Assembly: GCF_016917755.1 (NCBI RefSeq)
Contig: NZ_CP070326.1
Coordinates: forward strand, 8,742,001 to 8,806,000
Direction: 5' to 3'
Length of the DNA stretch: 64,000 nucleotides
From: Streptomyces noursei
Lineage (GTDB): Bacteria > Actinomycetota > Actinomycetes > Streptomycetales > Streptomycetaceae
A model generated the notes under the pieces. The model was given only the letters and a program-made list of their open reading frames with translations, was not told the DNA's origin and did no database searches. This document shows positions 11,465 to 19,865 of this stretch, in pieces (the first letter of the stretch is position 1; every line of letters begins with the position of its first letter). The position numbers were made by a program, and so were the translations under genes.

Positions 11465-11917
11465 ATGACGCCCCTCACGAAGTCCGGACCGCTGGAAACC
11501 TACCGGGCATGGAACGCCTGCCTGCTCGCTGGCGACATGAAAGGAGCGGCTCGGTTCATCGACGCCGACAACTGGCGCGAGAAATGCCTCGGGCTCACCG
11601 ACTGGCTCACCGACTTCGAGATCGCACTCACCCACTACGAGAAGAACATGGTCCGGCCCTGGACCGGCCTGGAAATGCACGAGGAGGAGGTCGTGGAAGG
11701 GCGGGACGCCGTCACCATCCGCTTCCGCGTGGAGGCCACGCATGCCGGGGAGTTCCTGGGCGTACCGGCGACGGGGCGCAAGGTCTCGTTCCACGCCATC
11801 CGCATCGTGCACGTGACCGACGGCAGGGTCACCGGGCAGTGGGCGCAGCTGGATCTCTGGGGCATCCATCAGCAACTGACCACCCCGGTAGCGTCTTCAA
11901 GGGGTGCCGGCCGGTGA
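11465..11917 (+). CDS. SnoaL-like ester cyclase family protein
   Basis: A 150-residue protein of the SnoaL polyketide-cyclase-like family. It shows an N-terminal helix with YRAWNACLLAGDMKGAARF, FRVEATHAGEFLGVPATGRK (the characteristic G-hydrophobic-P-TG turn) and a C-terminal HAIRIVHVTDGRVTGQWAQLD. An AAAGGGA ribosome site lies about 8 bases before the ATG. It is the last member of the run that begins with the IS701-like gene and is separated from the previous SnoaL protein by 46 bases. It may convert a cyclic or lactone metabolite; no biosynthetic cluster is visible nearby. Confidence 0.8.
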   Translation: MTPLTKSGPLETYRAWNACLLAGDMKGAARFIDADNWREKCLGLTDWLTDFEIALTHYEKNMVRPWTGLEMHEEEVVEGRDAVTIRFRVEATHAGEFLGVPATGRKVSFHAIRIVHVTDGRVTGQWAQLDLWGIHQQLTTPVASSRGAGR

Positions 11918-12585
11918 GCAACAACCGGCTTGCGCCGGCGGCCACCCTCTGCCTCGTCCCGAACGCCTCCGGCAACGGTTCCGGAGGGGCCCTGGCCGGG
12001 CTCGCCTCGGTCTTCGGTGCGACCGGTGTGACCGGCACCTTCGCTGGTGGCGGGTTCGCCGCCCGGAACGCATGTGCCACCATGCCCACCGGCCGTGGAC
12101 CTCGCAGGAGCACTGGGATGCCGCCCATACGGAACTTCGACACCGAACTGCCGTGCGCACCGGAACCATGCGCCATGTCCCGACAATCCTGATCGCGGAA
12201 CGTCCACTCTCGATCCGGATGAGCGGACGCTGCGCACCGCGAGGCAGAGCCGGTGGCGACTTCGAGGATGGCGCTGCCCTCCGGCACGCCGCCGAGCGCC
12301 ATCGGCACCACCTCGTCGAGGCCGGTCAAGGGCATGACGGCGCCAGTCCGGACCCGGGACATGCTGACGACGTAGCCGACGAAGTGGCCGAGGCGGCCGG
12401 AATCCGCTCGACGGGAGAATTCCGACGGCGAGGCCGGCGAGAGATCCAGTACCGCAGCGCCTTCCTCGACGGACGCCTTGCCGCCACCGGACTCGACATT
12501 CCGGCAGCACGCCTTAGACCTCATAGCCCAGCGGCACGCACCCCGGCTGATCAGTGGGCCCGGAACCGGACTACCGTGTCGCCCC
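11918..12585. other. Gap without a supported gene
   Basis: About 670 bases with only overlapping open frames in both directions and no family resemblance, ribosome site or consistent codon bias that I can support. The last 14 bases hold a TANNNT box (TACCGT, 12572-12577) that probably serves the following GNAT gene. Confidence 0.5.
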
Positions 12586-13248
12586 GTGAACATGGGCACA
12601 GCACAGCAGTTGCCGGATCTCGCCAGGGCCTGGGTGGCGGGCTGGACCGTCTCCCGGCGAACACCCCCGCCGGTGGAGGAAGCCTGGGGCCTCCGCATCG
12701 ATGTCGGCCTCCCGAACCACACGACCCGCCACGTGCTGATCGACACCGACGAGGTGACCGTCCGCACCGTGGCCCGCAGCGTCGGCGCACCCGGCACCCG
12801 AATAAAGGCGTTGATGCCCTTGGAGACGGCGGTCTCGTGGACCGGCGCGGACTGGGTACCAGACAACCAGAACCCCGCCTTCCTGATGGCTGCCGATCTG
12901 CAACCAGGCACGGCACAACCTCCTTGCGGCTACCGTGTCACGACCGAAACGCACGAGGCCGTCACCTACGTACGCGTCCTCAGCCACGACGGGTCCCCCG
13001 CCGCCCGCGGCCAGATCGCGGCCACCGGCGATACCGCGGTCGTCGACCGGGTCAAGACCGATCCCGCCCACCGGCGCCGGGGGCTGGGCACAGTGGTGAT
13101 GCACACGCTGGCGAACGCCGCGGCGGCGCGCGGCGCCACAGTGGGTGTGCTGGCAGCGAGCACGGACGGCCGAGCGCTTTACGAGGCCCTGGGATGGACC
13201 ATTCATTCCCCGCTCGCCGGAGTGATGCACAAGCCAGTCCGTACCTGA
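12586..13248 (+). CDS. GNAT family N-acetyltransferase
   Basis: A 220-residue protein. The C-terminal half is a GNAT domain with the acetyl-CoA motif VKTDPAHRRRGLGTVVMHTLANAA followed by GVLAASTDGRALYEALGW. The N-terminal 110 residues are a separate region common in actinobacterial GNAT proteins. The start is taken as GTG at 12586, 9 bases after a TACCGT box, which fits a leaderless transcript. The ATG at 12592 is an alternative. The acceptor is unknown. Confidence 0.85.
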   Translation: MNMGTAQQLPDLARAWVAGWTVSRRTPPPVEEAWGLRIDVGLPNHTTRHVLIDTDEVTVRTVARSVGAPGTRIKALMPLETAVSWTGADWVPDNQNPAFLMAADLQPGTAQPPCGYRVTTETHEAVTYVRVLSHDGSPAARGQIAATGDTAVVDRVKTDPAHRRRGLGTVVMHTLANAAAARGATVGVLAASTDGRALYEALGWTIHSPLAGVMHKPVRT

Positions 13249-13365
13249 CGCAGAGCGCCCGGGCACCGGGACAGTTCGTGGTCGTCGTTGAGGATCTTCG
13301 CCGACGCGAGGGTGGTGAGAGGGGTGCGGCGGGTCGTCAAGAGGACTCCTCGATGTCGGTGGTGT

Positions 13366-14142
13366 TCAGGCGGCGAGCTCTGCGACGCGGCGGACGGGTC
13401 GCCCGGTGCGGTAGTGGACGTACTCGTGCTCCAGGCGGAAGCCGGCGGTCCAGGCGAGGAGCCGACTGGGGCGGTTGTCGCGGGAGCAGGTCCAGCTGGG
13501 GGTGTGACCTCGGGCGGTGATGTCCTGGCACAGGGCGGCGACGCAGGCCAGTGCGAGGCGCTGGCGGCGGTGTTCGGGGACGGTGAGGCAGGCGACGTCC
13601 TCGTATGCGCTGCCGCGGAAGTACGTGCAGGCCAGGGCGAGCACCCTGTCCTTCACGAAGGCCGCCCACCCGTGACCGGAGGCGGCGAGGTCGGCCGGAC
13701 CACCCCAACTGGCATGAATCCAGCCCGACTCGGGCCCCAACGCGGCAACCGCGGGTGCATCCGCGGGTGTCAGCCGACGCACCGTCACTCCGCGGGGCGG
13801 GCGCGGCGGCAATACGGGAACGCGGTGGACGTATCCCATGCGCTCCCACGGCACGATGAGGTCGAACGCGCTGGCCAGCAGGGGGAGGAAGCGGGCCGGT
13901 GCCTGGACGTAGTGCGCAGCGAACGGGGCGAGCGCGAGCGGGGCCAGGGCGGTTGGGTCGCCGCGGAGCAGCAGGTGGTCGGCGCAGGCCACCGTGACGG
14001 CTCGGGGAGCGAGGGGACGGTCGGCCCACCAGTGACCGGCTCCCGGGGTCAGCGCGTGTTCGGCAAGAGCCTTCGCCCCAGGGGGAACGGCTGTGAACCA
14101 GTGGGCCACTGCGGTGGCTTGTGTGGGGGACAGCTCGATCAC
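13366..14142 (-). CDS. GNAT-like acetyltransferase
   Basis: A 258-residue protein. The second half has a GNAT fold with VRRLTPADAPAVAALGPES, then ACLTVPEHRRQRLALACVAALC in place of the usual Q/R-x-x-G-x-G/A loop, and a C-terminal GFRLEHEYVHY. The acetyl-CoA loop lacks the standard glycines, so cofactor binding may be weak or altered. The GTG start has AAGGAG 5 bases upstream. It is convergent with the GNAT gene ending at 13248. Substrate unknown. Confidence 0.75.
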   Translation of the reverse strand: MIELSPTQATAVAHWFTAVPPGAKALAEHALTPGAGHWWADRPLAPRAVTVACADHLLLRGDPTALAPLALAPFAAHYVQAPARFLPLLASAFDLIVPWERMGYVHRVPVLPPRPPRGVTVRRLTPADAPAVAALGPESGWIHASWGGPADLAASGHGWAAFVKDRVLALACTYFRGSAYEDVACLTVPEHRRQRLALACVAALCQDITARGHTPSWTCSRDNRPSRLLAWTAGFRLEHEYVHYRTGRPVRRVAELAA

Positions 14143-14208
14143 AGGGGCTCCTTGTGAGGCTCGCAGGGTGCACGGGCGGGGCGACCGAACGCCGCCCCGC
14201 CCAGCGAT

Positions 14209-14268
14209 TCAGCTCTGGCCGGCCTTGCTGCCGTGGTTGGCGTTCTTCTTGCGGGCGCGCTTGGACAC
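14209..14268 (-). CDS. Very small basic peptide resembling ribosomal protein bL37
   Basis: A 19-residue frame from GTG, VSKRARKKNANHGSKAGQS, with the Lys/Arg-rich start followed by the ANHG element seen in actinobacterial bL37 peptides. The frame could begin upstream (it stays open through RKAHARP). AAAGG lies about 15 bases upstream of the GTG. It sits in the gap between the SDR and GNAT genes. At this length chance is a real possibility; the ANHG motif after a basic block is the only evidence. Confidence 0.35.
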   Translation of the reverse strand: MSKRARKKNANHGSKAGQS

Positions 14269-14335
14269 GGGACGCGCATGTGCCTTTCGTTCTACGGGCG
14301 ACCGCCTGATGGTCCCTCAGTTGGTGGTGCGTGGC

Positions 14336-15145
14336 TCAGGCGTGCTGGCCGACGAGATGGTCGGCGAGTTTGCTGAGCCGCCTGACGGTGCGGTCCCCGG
14401 TGGCAGCGGGCGCCGGGTCGACGCGCTTGTCGCGGTCGTAGTAGGCGCCGTTGATGACGTCGATGGCCGGGTCGCACAGCCGGACCACATGGGCCGCGCC
14501 CTGCGCCGCGGTGCCGCCCTCGATGCCGTAGAGGGAGAGCAGGTCCGTCTCGCAGACGCCCGGGTGGACGGAGACCGCGGTGACCCGGGGGTCGGCGGCG
14601 AAGACGGTGAGCGCCAGCTGTGACTGGGCGTAGGCGGCGAGCCGGGAGTAGCGGCGGGCGCGCTGGGGGTCGTTCCACTGGATGGAGGCGGTGCGGTGCA
14701 GCGAGGAGGAGACGTTGACGACCCGGCCGCCCGGGTCACTGGTCAGCGCCGGCTCCAGGAGGCAGGTCAGCAGGTAGTGGGCGAGGAAGTTGACCTGGAG
14801 GGAGATCTCGTTGCCGTCGGGGGTGAGGGTGTGGCGTTCGGGCGCGGCGGTGGCGGCGTTGTTGACCAGGACGTCCAGCCGCGGGTGCTCGGCCAGGACG
14901 CGGCGCGCCATCGTCTCGACCTCCTCCAGGCGCGTGAAGTCCGCGGAGAACGCGCACAGTTGCGCGGCATTGATGCCCGCGGCGGCGGCGAGCCGGTCGG
15001 CGGCTGCCTGCGCCGCCTCGGCGGTGCGGCCGTGCACGAGGACGGTGGCCCCGCGTTCGGCGAGCTGGCGAGCGGTTTCGTAGCCGATGCCGGAGGTGGC
15101 GCCGGTCACCAGGACGGTACGGGAGGAAAGGTCGAAGACGGACAT
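14336..15145 (-). CDS. Short-chain dehydrogenase/reductase with altered YxxxK motif
   Basis: A 269-residue Rossmann protein with the NADP-binding TGATSGIGYETARQLAERGA, NNAATAAPERH and the catalytic Ser region VNVSSSLHR. The active-site segment reads YAQSQLAL, so the Lys of the SDR YxxxK pair is Gln. The Lys normally orients the nicotinamide ribose and lowers the Tyr pKa, so activity may be reduced or lost. The ATG at 15145 is chosen because the match to the family begins there (MSVFDLSSRTVLVTG); an in-frame TTG lies 24 bases upstream. No operon partners. Confidence 0.88.
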   Translation of the reverse strand: MSVFDLSSRTVLVTGATSGIGYETARQLAERGATVLVHGRTAEAAQAAADRLAAAAGINAAQLCAFSADFTRLEEVETMARRVLAEHPRLDVLVNNAATAAPERHTLTPDGNEISLQVNFLAHYLLTCLLEPALTSDPGGRVVNVSSSLHRTASIQWNDPQRARRYSRLAAYAQSQLALTVFAADPRVTAVSVHPGVCETDLLSLYGIEGGTAAQGAAHVVRLCDPAIDVINGAYYDRDKRVDPAPAATGDRTVRRLSKLADHLVGQHA

Positions 15146-15743
15146 GATCCATTCGCGGGAAGAGAACAAAAAGGGTCGAGTGCGCCGTACTGGCCGATCA
15201 GGGCCATGACGTACGGGTGCGCAAAGAGGCGGGACGCCCGATCAGGTCAAGGGGCCCCGTCCGAATGCGGAAGACGTCTCAGCGTGACGCGGAGGTCTCC
15301 GTGCAGCGCGGCACACGACACAGGGCCGCCGGCCGTGACATGGCACGGCTTCGCCATGACGGCGGACGGTCGAGGAGGAGCCAGGCGCTGTTCACAGCTC
15401 CATCAAATTCCGCTCCGCACCCGCCTTCAAGAGGGCCGTACCGCTTTTGACGCCCCCCTGATGAACCGGGCTTCCCGGACACTCTCACCGCCCCGCCCGG
15501 TGCTCAGCTCACGGGTGTGCGCCGGTCGCGCGTCGCGGCCGCCACCGTCACAGCGGTCCCGGCGAGGAGCGGCAGAGGCATCGCGGCGAATCGCCCGGCG
15601 GCGTTCGCGACGCAGCTCGCTGTGGGGTGCAGCTGCCGGTGGGGTCGGTCGTGGCGAGGTCCTCGGCCATGTCGCCGGCTGCCCGGACAAGGACAGGCCG
15701 GGTGAGGTCATGGCGTGTGTCGGGGAGGGCGACGAGCCATCCG
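15146..15743. other. Gap without a supported gene
   Basis: About 600 bases upstream of the SDR gene. A minus-strand frame ending at 15548 contains GWLVALPDTRHDLTRP but has no ribosome site or recognisable family, so it is not called. Nothing else is seen apart from the likely SDR promoter. Confidence 0.4.
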
Positions 15744-16222
15744 TCAGGACCCAGCGGTTCGGGTAGCCGCACGGCTGCGGGACACGAGGCGGACGACGGC
15801 ACCGACGGCCACCGCGGACGCCGAGACGGTCAGCAAAGCGGCCTCCCACCCGACGGCGAGCCCGACCTCGGCCCGGGAAGCACGCACCCGCCCGTCGAAT
15901 TCCGGTGCGACCAGTTCCCCAGGATCCCGCACCACCTTCACGTGGTCGCCCACCCGGTCATCGTCGCCGCAGCCGACGGCGCCGGTCGCCGCCTTGGCGG
16001 AACTCCCGTAGCGGACCGTGCAGTCGTACGTGGTCGACTTCACGTGATGAACCGTGATCCGTGTGATGACCGCGGGCCGTGACACGCCCCGTGTCTGTAG
16101 GACGAGAGCCCGCGACCCGTCCATGGCGCACAGTGGCGCGGCGAACATCGGGGCGATCATCAACACCATGGCCACCACCCCAGCACGCGGGAGGGGCACA
16201 GCAACAGCACTGCCCCCGCCAG
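15744..16222 (-). pseudogene. Membrane protein copy disrupted at its 5' end by an IS630-type element
   Basis: The frame holds a hydrophobic segment (GVVAMVLMIAPMFAAPLCAM), then VSRPAVITRITVHHVKSTTY, a region with DDRVGDHVKVV and PGELVAPEFDGRV, and a C-terminal hydrophobic segment. This matches the complete gene at 18894-19613 (GMTRPAVVTRVVEHHGKSTSY, EDDRVGDEVRVVWDPEG). The paralogue has about 100 more N-terminal residues with further membrane segments. Here the corresponding position is occupied by the IS element, whose end lies at 16226. No clean in-frame N-terminus is found on the far side. A short product from an internal ATG near 16170 is possible, so this is either a truncated gene or a shortened form. 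Confidence 0.6.
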
Positions 16223-16851
16223 CTAAGCGGTCTTGAGCAAGTCTTCTGTGGTTGGTGTCAGTGCTGTTGCCCGTCGGGTCATTGCCTGGTCGACGGCGGT
16301 GTGTAGTGCGGTGGTGCTGGTGTAGGCACGGACGGGCATGTCCTGGTACTTCACTGAGCGCCATATGCGCTCGATGAGGTTCAGCTCCGGCGATCGCGGT
16401 GGGAGGTAGCACAGGTGGACGCCGATGGCCTCCAGTTCTTCACGCCGTCCCTTGAAGAGTCTGGCGTGGTGGATCTGGGCGTTGTCCATGACGATCGTGC
16501 ACGGTCTGACCCGCCGCCAACCAGGCGGCGGGTCAGTGAGACTGTCCGTTCCTTTGGGCAGGCGTGCGATGTGCGTGCAGACGAAGTCGAGAACCATCGA
16601 AGCGTCAATTTTGTGGTCGACGGCCCTCCACACCAGTTCGGGGCCTGGCCCGCTCTCGCTCAGTGCTCCCAGGACGTTGACCCGCCGGTTCTTGGTGTCC
16701 TCCCGCTTGACGACAGCGCGGACACCGGTGCGGGCCCAGGTGAAACCGGTGGGCAGGGTCGGAGAGAACCCGGACTCGTCCAGGCAGTACAGATCCTCGG
16801 TACCGGCTTCGGCCCTCAGCCGTACAGCCGTAGGCCCTCCAGCCGCTCCCA
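16223..16851 (-). CDS. IS630-type transposase, catalytic part (orfB)
   Basis: This frame carries the DDE catalytic core: LYCLDESGFSPTLP (first Asp), IVMDNAQIHHARLFKG (second Asp) and PELNLIERIWRSVKY (Glu). No ribosome site or good start is seen, and homology continues from orfA in the other frame, so it is probably made as a -1 frameshift fusion. The frame is open upstream to 17011; the start given here is where family resemblance moves into it. The TAG stop at 16223-16225 is completed by the duplicated TA and one base of flanking DNA, so the stop codon depends on the insertion site. Confidence 0.85.
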
Positions 16852-17395
16852 CGCGGCGGCCTGGAGGGCCGGGCCGGCCTTGTGCCGCAGACTGTCGCGG
16901 GTACGTTTCCAGCGGAAACCGTCCCGGTGCAGCAGCACCGACAGCCAGGAAGAATCGACATTTACCCCACGCTCTCGGCGCAGCCACTCCGCCAAAGCGG
17001 GCAGCGTCCACGTGGTCCCCTCAGCCGCCGCGGTATCCAGCATCGCCTCCAGCGCGTCCAGGTCCTCGCGCGTCCACCGTGGCGGCCGGCCCGACCGGGG
17101 CGCGTCGGCCAGGGCCTCGAAACTTCCGTCAAGGAACCGGCGCAGAGCTTTGCGCACGGTGACCACATGCCGGTCGACAATGGACGCGATCTCGGGAGCG
17201 TTGCGGCCCTGGGCCGACAGCCGCACGCATTCCAACCGCACCCGCTCATTCACCGGCAAGTCCCGAGCCCTCAACCGCCGCCCCAACTCCGCCTCATCCT
17301 CCGACGAGAGCTCCACCCACAACGGTCCTGCCATTCCAAACCCCCCTCCTGGTATGGCACATACCCAAACAGCACCACACTTCACCAAGACCGCT
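16226..17395 (-). mobile_element. IS630-family insertion sequence, complete
   Basis: About 1,170 bp. The ends are inverted: AGCGGTCTTG at 16226-16235 and its complement CAAGACCGCT at 17386-17395, with further partial matches inward. The element is flanked by TA on both sides (16224-16225 and 17396-17397), the TA duplication typical of IS630/Tc1 elements. Joining the flanks restores CCAGC-TA-GCCGG. It carries a transposase split into two frames on the minus strand. It lies at the 5' side of a truncated membrane-protein gene. Both ends are intact, so insertion may be fairly recent. Confidence 0.92.
16816..17334 (-). CDS. IS630-type transposase, DNA-binding part (orfA)
   Basis: A 172-residue frame with two helix-turn-helix regions: LECVRLSAQGRNAPEIASIV followed by VVTVRKALRRFLDGSFEALA, and TLPALAEWLRRERGVNVDSSW. 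These bind the element ends in IS630 transposases. It ends in GLRLYG-stop where the DDE domain should begin; the DDE frame is reached by a -1 shift in roughly 16816-16850. No strong slippery heptamer such as A6G is visible there, so the break is either non-canonical programmed frameshifting or an inactivating mutation. Confidence 0.85.
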   Translation of the reverse strand: MAGPLWVELSSEDEAELGRRLRARDLPVNERVRLECVRLSAQGRNAPEIASIVDRHVVTVRKALRRFLDGSFEALADAPRSGRPPRWTREDLDALEAMLDTAAAEGTTWTLPALAEWLRRERGVNVDSSWLSVLLHRDGFRWKRTRDSLRHKAGPALQAAAWERLEGLRLYG

Positions 17396-17397
17396 TA

Positions 17398-17742
17398 GCC
17401 GGTGCTGCGAAACGCGGCGGCTCGTGCTCCACCGTCCGCTCACGCCGGGAAAGCATTCGGCGCAGCGGGGTTTGAACCCCGGCCTCTTCGTCCCGAACGA
17501 AAGGCGGGTGTTATGCGCGCCCTCGGTGTTCTGCCGCAGCGCCGTGTCCGTCAGGAACCCGTCGGTGCCTACCCAGCAACACGACGTCGTCGTCCGGTGA
17601 TGGAGCGGTGCGTAGTGGCGAGTACGCAAGCGTGTGGGCGTCATCAGCGTCGGTGTGGCCCCCTATGACTTGGGCGCTCGGCCTCGTGCACTCCGCGATG
17701 CGGTCTGTGAGCTGAAGTTCGACGGCCTCACCAGTAAACCGA
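17398..17742. other. Gap without a supported gene
   Basis: About 345 bases between the IS element and the APH-type gene. Around 17465-17480 is GGGGTTTGAACCCC, which resembles a tRNA T-arm on the minus strand, but no complete tRNA can be folded around it. The segment upstream of the truncated membrane gene may have originated here. Confidence 0.35.
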
Positions 17743-18585
17743 TCACGACCTGGGAGCTGAGGCTTGCAGGTGATCGAGATGCTGCCGCACTCTGTCGGCG
17801 AGGGCCGCATGGAACGGTGCGCGGTTGGCTGCTTGCAGGATTTCGGTACAGGCAGTCAGCTCCCCGACCCGGCCGACCGGAGTGCCCAGGACGTTGCAGA
17901 ACTCCTTGCGGACCCGTTCTGCGAGATCAGGTGCGGGAAGGGAGTGCAGGTAGAGGGTCGCGGCGTCGTAGCCGGTGGGGGCGGTGCCCCAGCCCTCCCA
18001 GTCCATGAGACGCAGCTGAGGTCCGGTGAGGTTGGCCCAGTGGAGGTCACCGTGTGCTGTTGCCCAGGTGATCTCGCGGGAGGTGATGCCGGTGTATTCG
18101 GGGACGCGGCGGCGGATGTACTGCTCGCGCACCACCTGGCGGCCGGTGTCGACGCGCGTGAGGTGGTCCAGTGCCTGGTGGAGGTCGTGCCACCAGGCGT
18201 CCGGTAGGTCCACGCCGTGGTGGAGAACGGGACTGCGGGACACCGGTGGTGTGTCGACGTGCTGGCAGAGCCCGGCCCGGTGAGCCCAGCCGTCGGCCGA
18301 CCAGTCCCGCAATCCGAGCAGACGTGGCCGTGGCACCGCGGCAGGTACGGATCGTTCCGCTTCCTTGGGGCCCTCCCACAGCTTCCCGCCTGTTTTGTCC
18401 TCGGGTTCGCTGACCAGTCGGAGCCAGGCGAGGCCATCCGGGGCCGTCACAGCCCCGGACAGCGTCCGACCCTCGTATCCCCACACCTTTCCGCCCGCGG
18501 CATCGACGGCGTCCAGCAGGACGCAGGCGTGGTGGCGGGCGGAGAGCATGCGGTCCCTGACGGCTGGCTCAGGGGCAGCGAACAT
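17743..18585 (-). CDS. Aminoglycoside phosphotransferase (APH)-fold kinase
   Basis: A 280-residue protein with the APH/choline-kinase signature TAHGDLHWANLTG (catalytic HGDxxxxN) followed by LRLMDWEGWGTAPTGYDAA (metal-binding Asp). The N-terminal lobe has EGRTLSGAVTAPDGLAWLRLV, which fits a degenerate nucleotide-binding lobe. Streptomycetes carry many such genes acting on antibiotics, sugars or other alcohols; substrate unknown. The ATG at 18585 has GAGGG about 11 bases upstream. It follows a 62-codon frame after 8 bases and probably shares its transcript. Confidence 0.82.
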   Translation of the reverse strand: MFAAPEPAVRDRMLSARHHACVLLDAVDAAGGKVWGYEGRTLSGAVTAPDGLAWLRLVSEPEDKTGGKLWEGPKEAERSVPAAVPRPRLLGLRDWSADGWAHRAGLCQHVDTPPVSRSPVLHHGVDLPDAWWHDLHQALDHLTRVDTGRQVVREQYIRRRVPEYTGITSREITWATAHGDLHWANLTGPQLRLMDWEGWGTAPTGYDAATLYLHSLPAPDLAERVRKEFCNVLGTPVGRVGELTACTEILQAANRAPFHAALADRVRQHLDHLQASAPRS

Positions 18586-18593
18586 CAGGCTTG

Positions 18594-18782
18594 CTACCCT
18601 CGGCGGCTGACGGCGGCGATGTCGGCTGCCACCAGTTCGGATACCAGAGTGGCGACTTGGCCGACGGGGAGCGATGAGGCCAGCCATCCCAGGGGTGCCA
18701 CCGCCCCGCCGACGGGGAACAGGGGGGCGTGCGGGGAACCGACGCAGCGGTCAGCACTGGACGGGACGGGTAGGTCATCCAC
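18594..18782 (-). CDS. Small hypothetical protein upstream of the APH gene
   Basis: A 62-residue frame with a GTG start and a good ribosome site (CGGAGAAAGA, 5 bases before the GTG). The sequence has a central hydrophobic stretch (LFPVGGAVAPLGWLASSLPV) and ends in TLVSELVAADIAAVSRRG. I recognise no family. Its stop is 8 bases before the APH start, which supports coexpression and a real gene. Confidence 0.5.
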   Translation of the reverse strand: MDDLPVPSSADRCVGSPHAPLFPVGGAVAPLGWLASSLPVGQVATLVSELVAADIAAVSRRG

Positions 18783-18893
18783 TCTTTCTCCGGCCCGGCC
18801 GCATCGGGTGGCGGGACAGCGCGGTGGTGTGCTGCGACAGTGTGACGTGGTGGGTGCGCCGCATGAGGTAGGCGCAGCGCCGCGGGCGACAGC

Positions 18894-19613
18894 TCAGGCG
18901 CCGCCGGGAGTTGCCGCGGCACGGGAGCGGGCATCCGTGCGCCGCTTCACGAACCCCACGGCGGCCACCCCGTCGGTCAAGCACATCACCAGGAGATCCG
19001 CGGCCACGGCGAAGTCCGCGTAGGACGACGCGTCCCCCACATCCCGCTCGAATTCCGGTTTGACCGCCCCCTCGGGATCCCAGACCACCCGCACTTCGTC
19101 GCCGACCCGGTCATCCTCCTCGCAAGAGACGCTCCCCGGCCCCTGGCCCCCTCCTCCGTAACGCAAGACGCACTCGTACGAGGTGGACTTCCCGTGGTGC
19201 TCGACGACCCGCGTGACGACGGCCGGCCGTGTCATCCCGCGCACCTCCAGCACATAGGCATGCGACGCCTTGGCGGCCAGCACCAGAGGGGCGAGCACCA
19301 GGCCGAGTATCAGCGACAGCAGCACCCCCGGTGGGTCCGGAGCCGGCGACGGAAATGCCCAGAACACCGCCACGGCCAGACCGATGACGGCGACGGCCCC
19401 CAGGATGACCGCGAGCAGCAGCATCCAACCGAACGGCGCTACCGCCCCGGCAACGAGCAGAGTGAGTGCCGACGGCGGGATCAGCAGCAGGACGACCAGC
19501 CTACGCACCGGGGTACCGGGGCCGCCCGGCCGCAGCCAGCGCCGCTGCGGTACGAGGCGTGGACCGCCTACTCGGTGACGCCCTGTCACCACCTTCTGTT
19601 CCCAGCGCACCAT
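18894..19613 (-). CDS. DUF3592-like membrane protein
   Basis: A 239-residue protein with three or four hydrophobic segments in the first 130 residues (LVVLLLIPPSALTLLVAGAV, MLLLAVILGAVAVIGLAVAV, LLSLILGLVLAPLVLAA). A soluble region follows, with TRPAVVTRVVEHHGKSTSY, CVLRYGGGG, DDRVGDEVRVVWDPEG, and then a last hydrophobic helix. The soluble part resembles DUF3592 domains. The ATG at 19613 has GGGGGAGG 7 bases upstream. It is the intact paralogue of the truncated copy at 15744-16222. Function unknown. Confidence 0.7.
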   Translation of the reverse strand: MVRWEQKVVTGRHRVGGPRLVPQRRWLRPGGPGTPVRRLVVLLLIPPSALTLLVAGAVAPFGWMLLLAVILGAVAVIGLAVAVFWAFPSPAPDPPGVLLSLILGLVLAPLVLAAKASHAYVLEVRGMTRPAVVTRVVEHHGKSTSYECVLRYGGGGQGPGSVSCEEDDRVGDEVRVVWDPEGAVKPEFERDVGDASSYADFAVAADLLVMCLTDGVAAVGFVKRRTDARSRAAATPGGA

Positions 19614-19865
19614 TCCCGATCCTCCCCCTGCTCCCGACTCAACCTCACCGCCGCGGGGCATGTGCTTAGTCAGGAGGCCGGACTCCAGGTTCTGACATGG
19701 GTGAATTCCATCAAGAGCCCGTCGGGGGGCTTTCCTGCGATGAGCGAGGCGGCGCAGTGCGGTATCAGAATTCTCCGCGACCATCACCATCTGTGAGCCC
19801 CCACGACACCACGCCTACAAGTCAGCAGCTGTACCGGAAGCGTCACGGAAGTGCGTGTCCCCGCT

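Noticed and set aside
11829-12911. Long minus-strand frame opposite the SnoaL and GNAT genes
   Set aside because: It runs through two supported plus-strand genes and has no recognisable domain.
15548-15802. Small minus-strand gene beside the truncated membrane protein
   Set aside because: A plausible-looking stretch, but no ribosome site, no family match and it overlaps the membrane gene remnant.
17455-17500. tRNA gene on the minus strand (GGGGTTCAAACCCC T-arm-like)
   Set aside because: The T-stem and loop lengths do not fit and no anticodon or acceptor arms can be paired.
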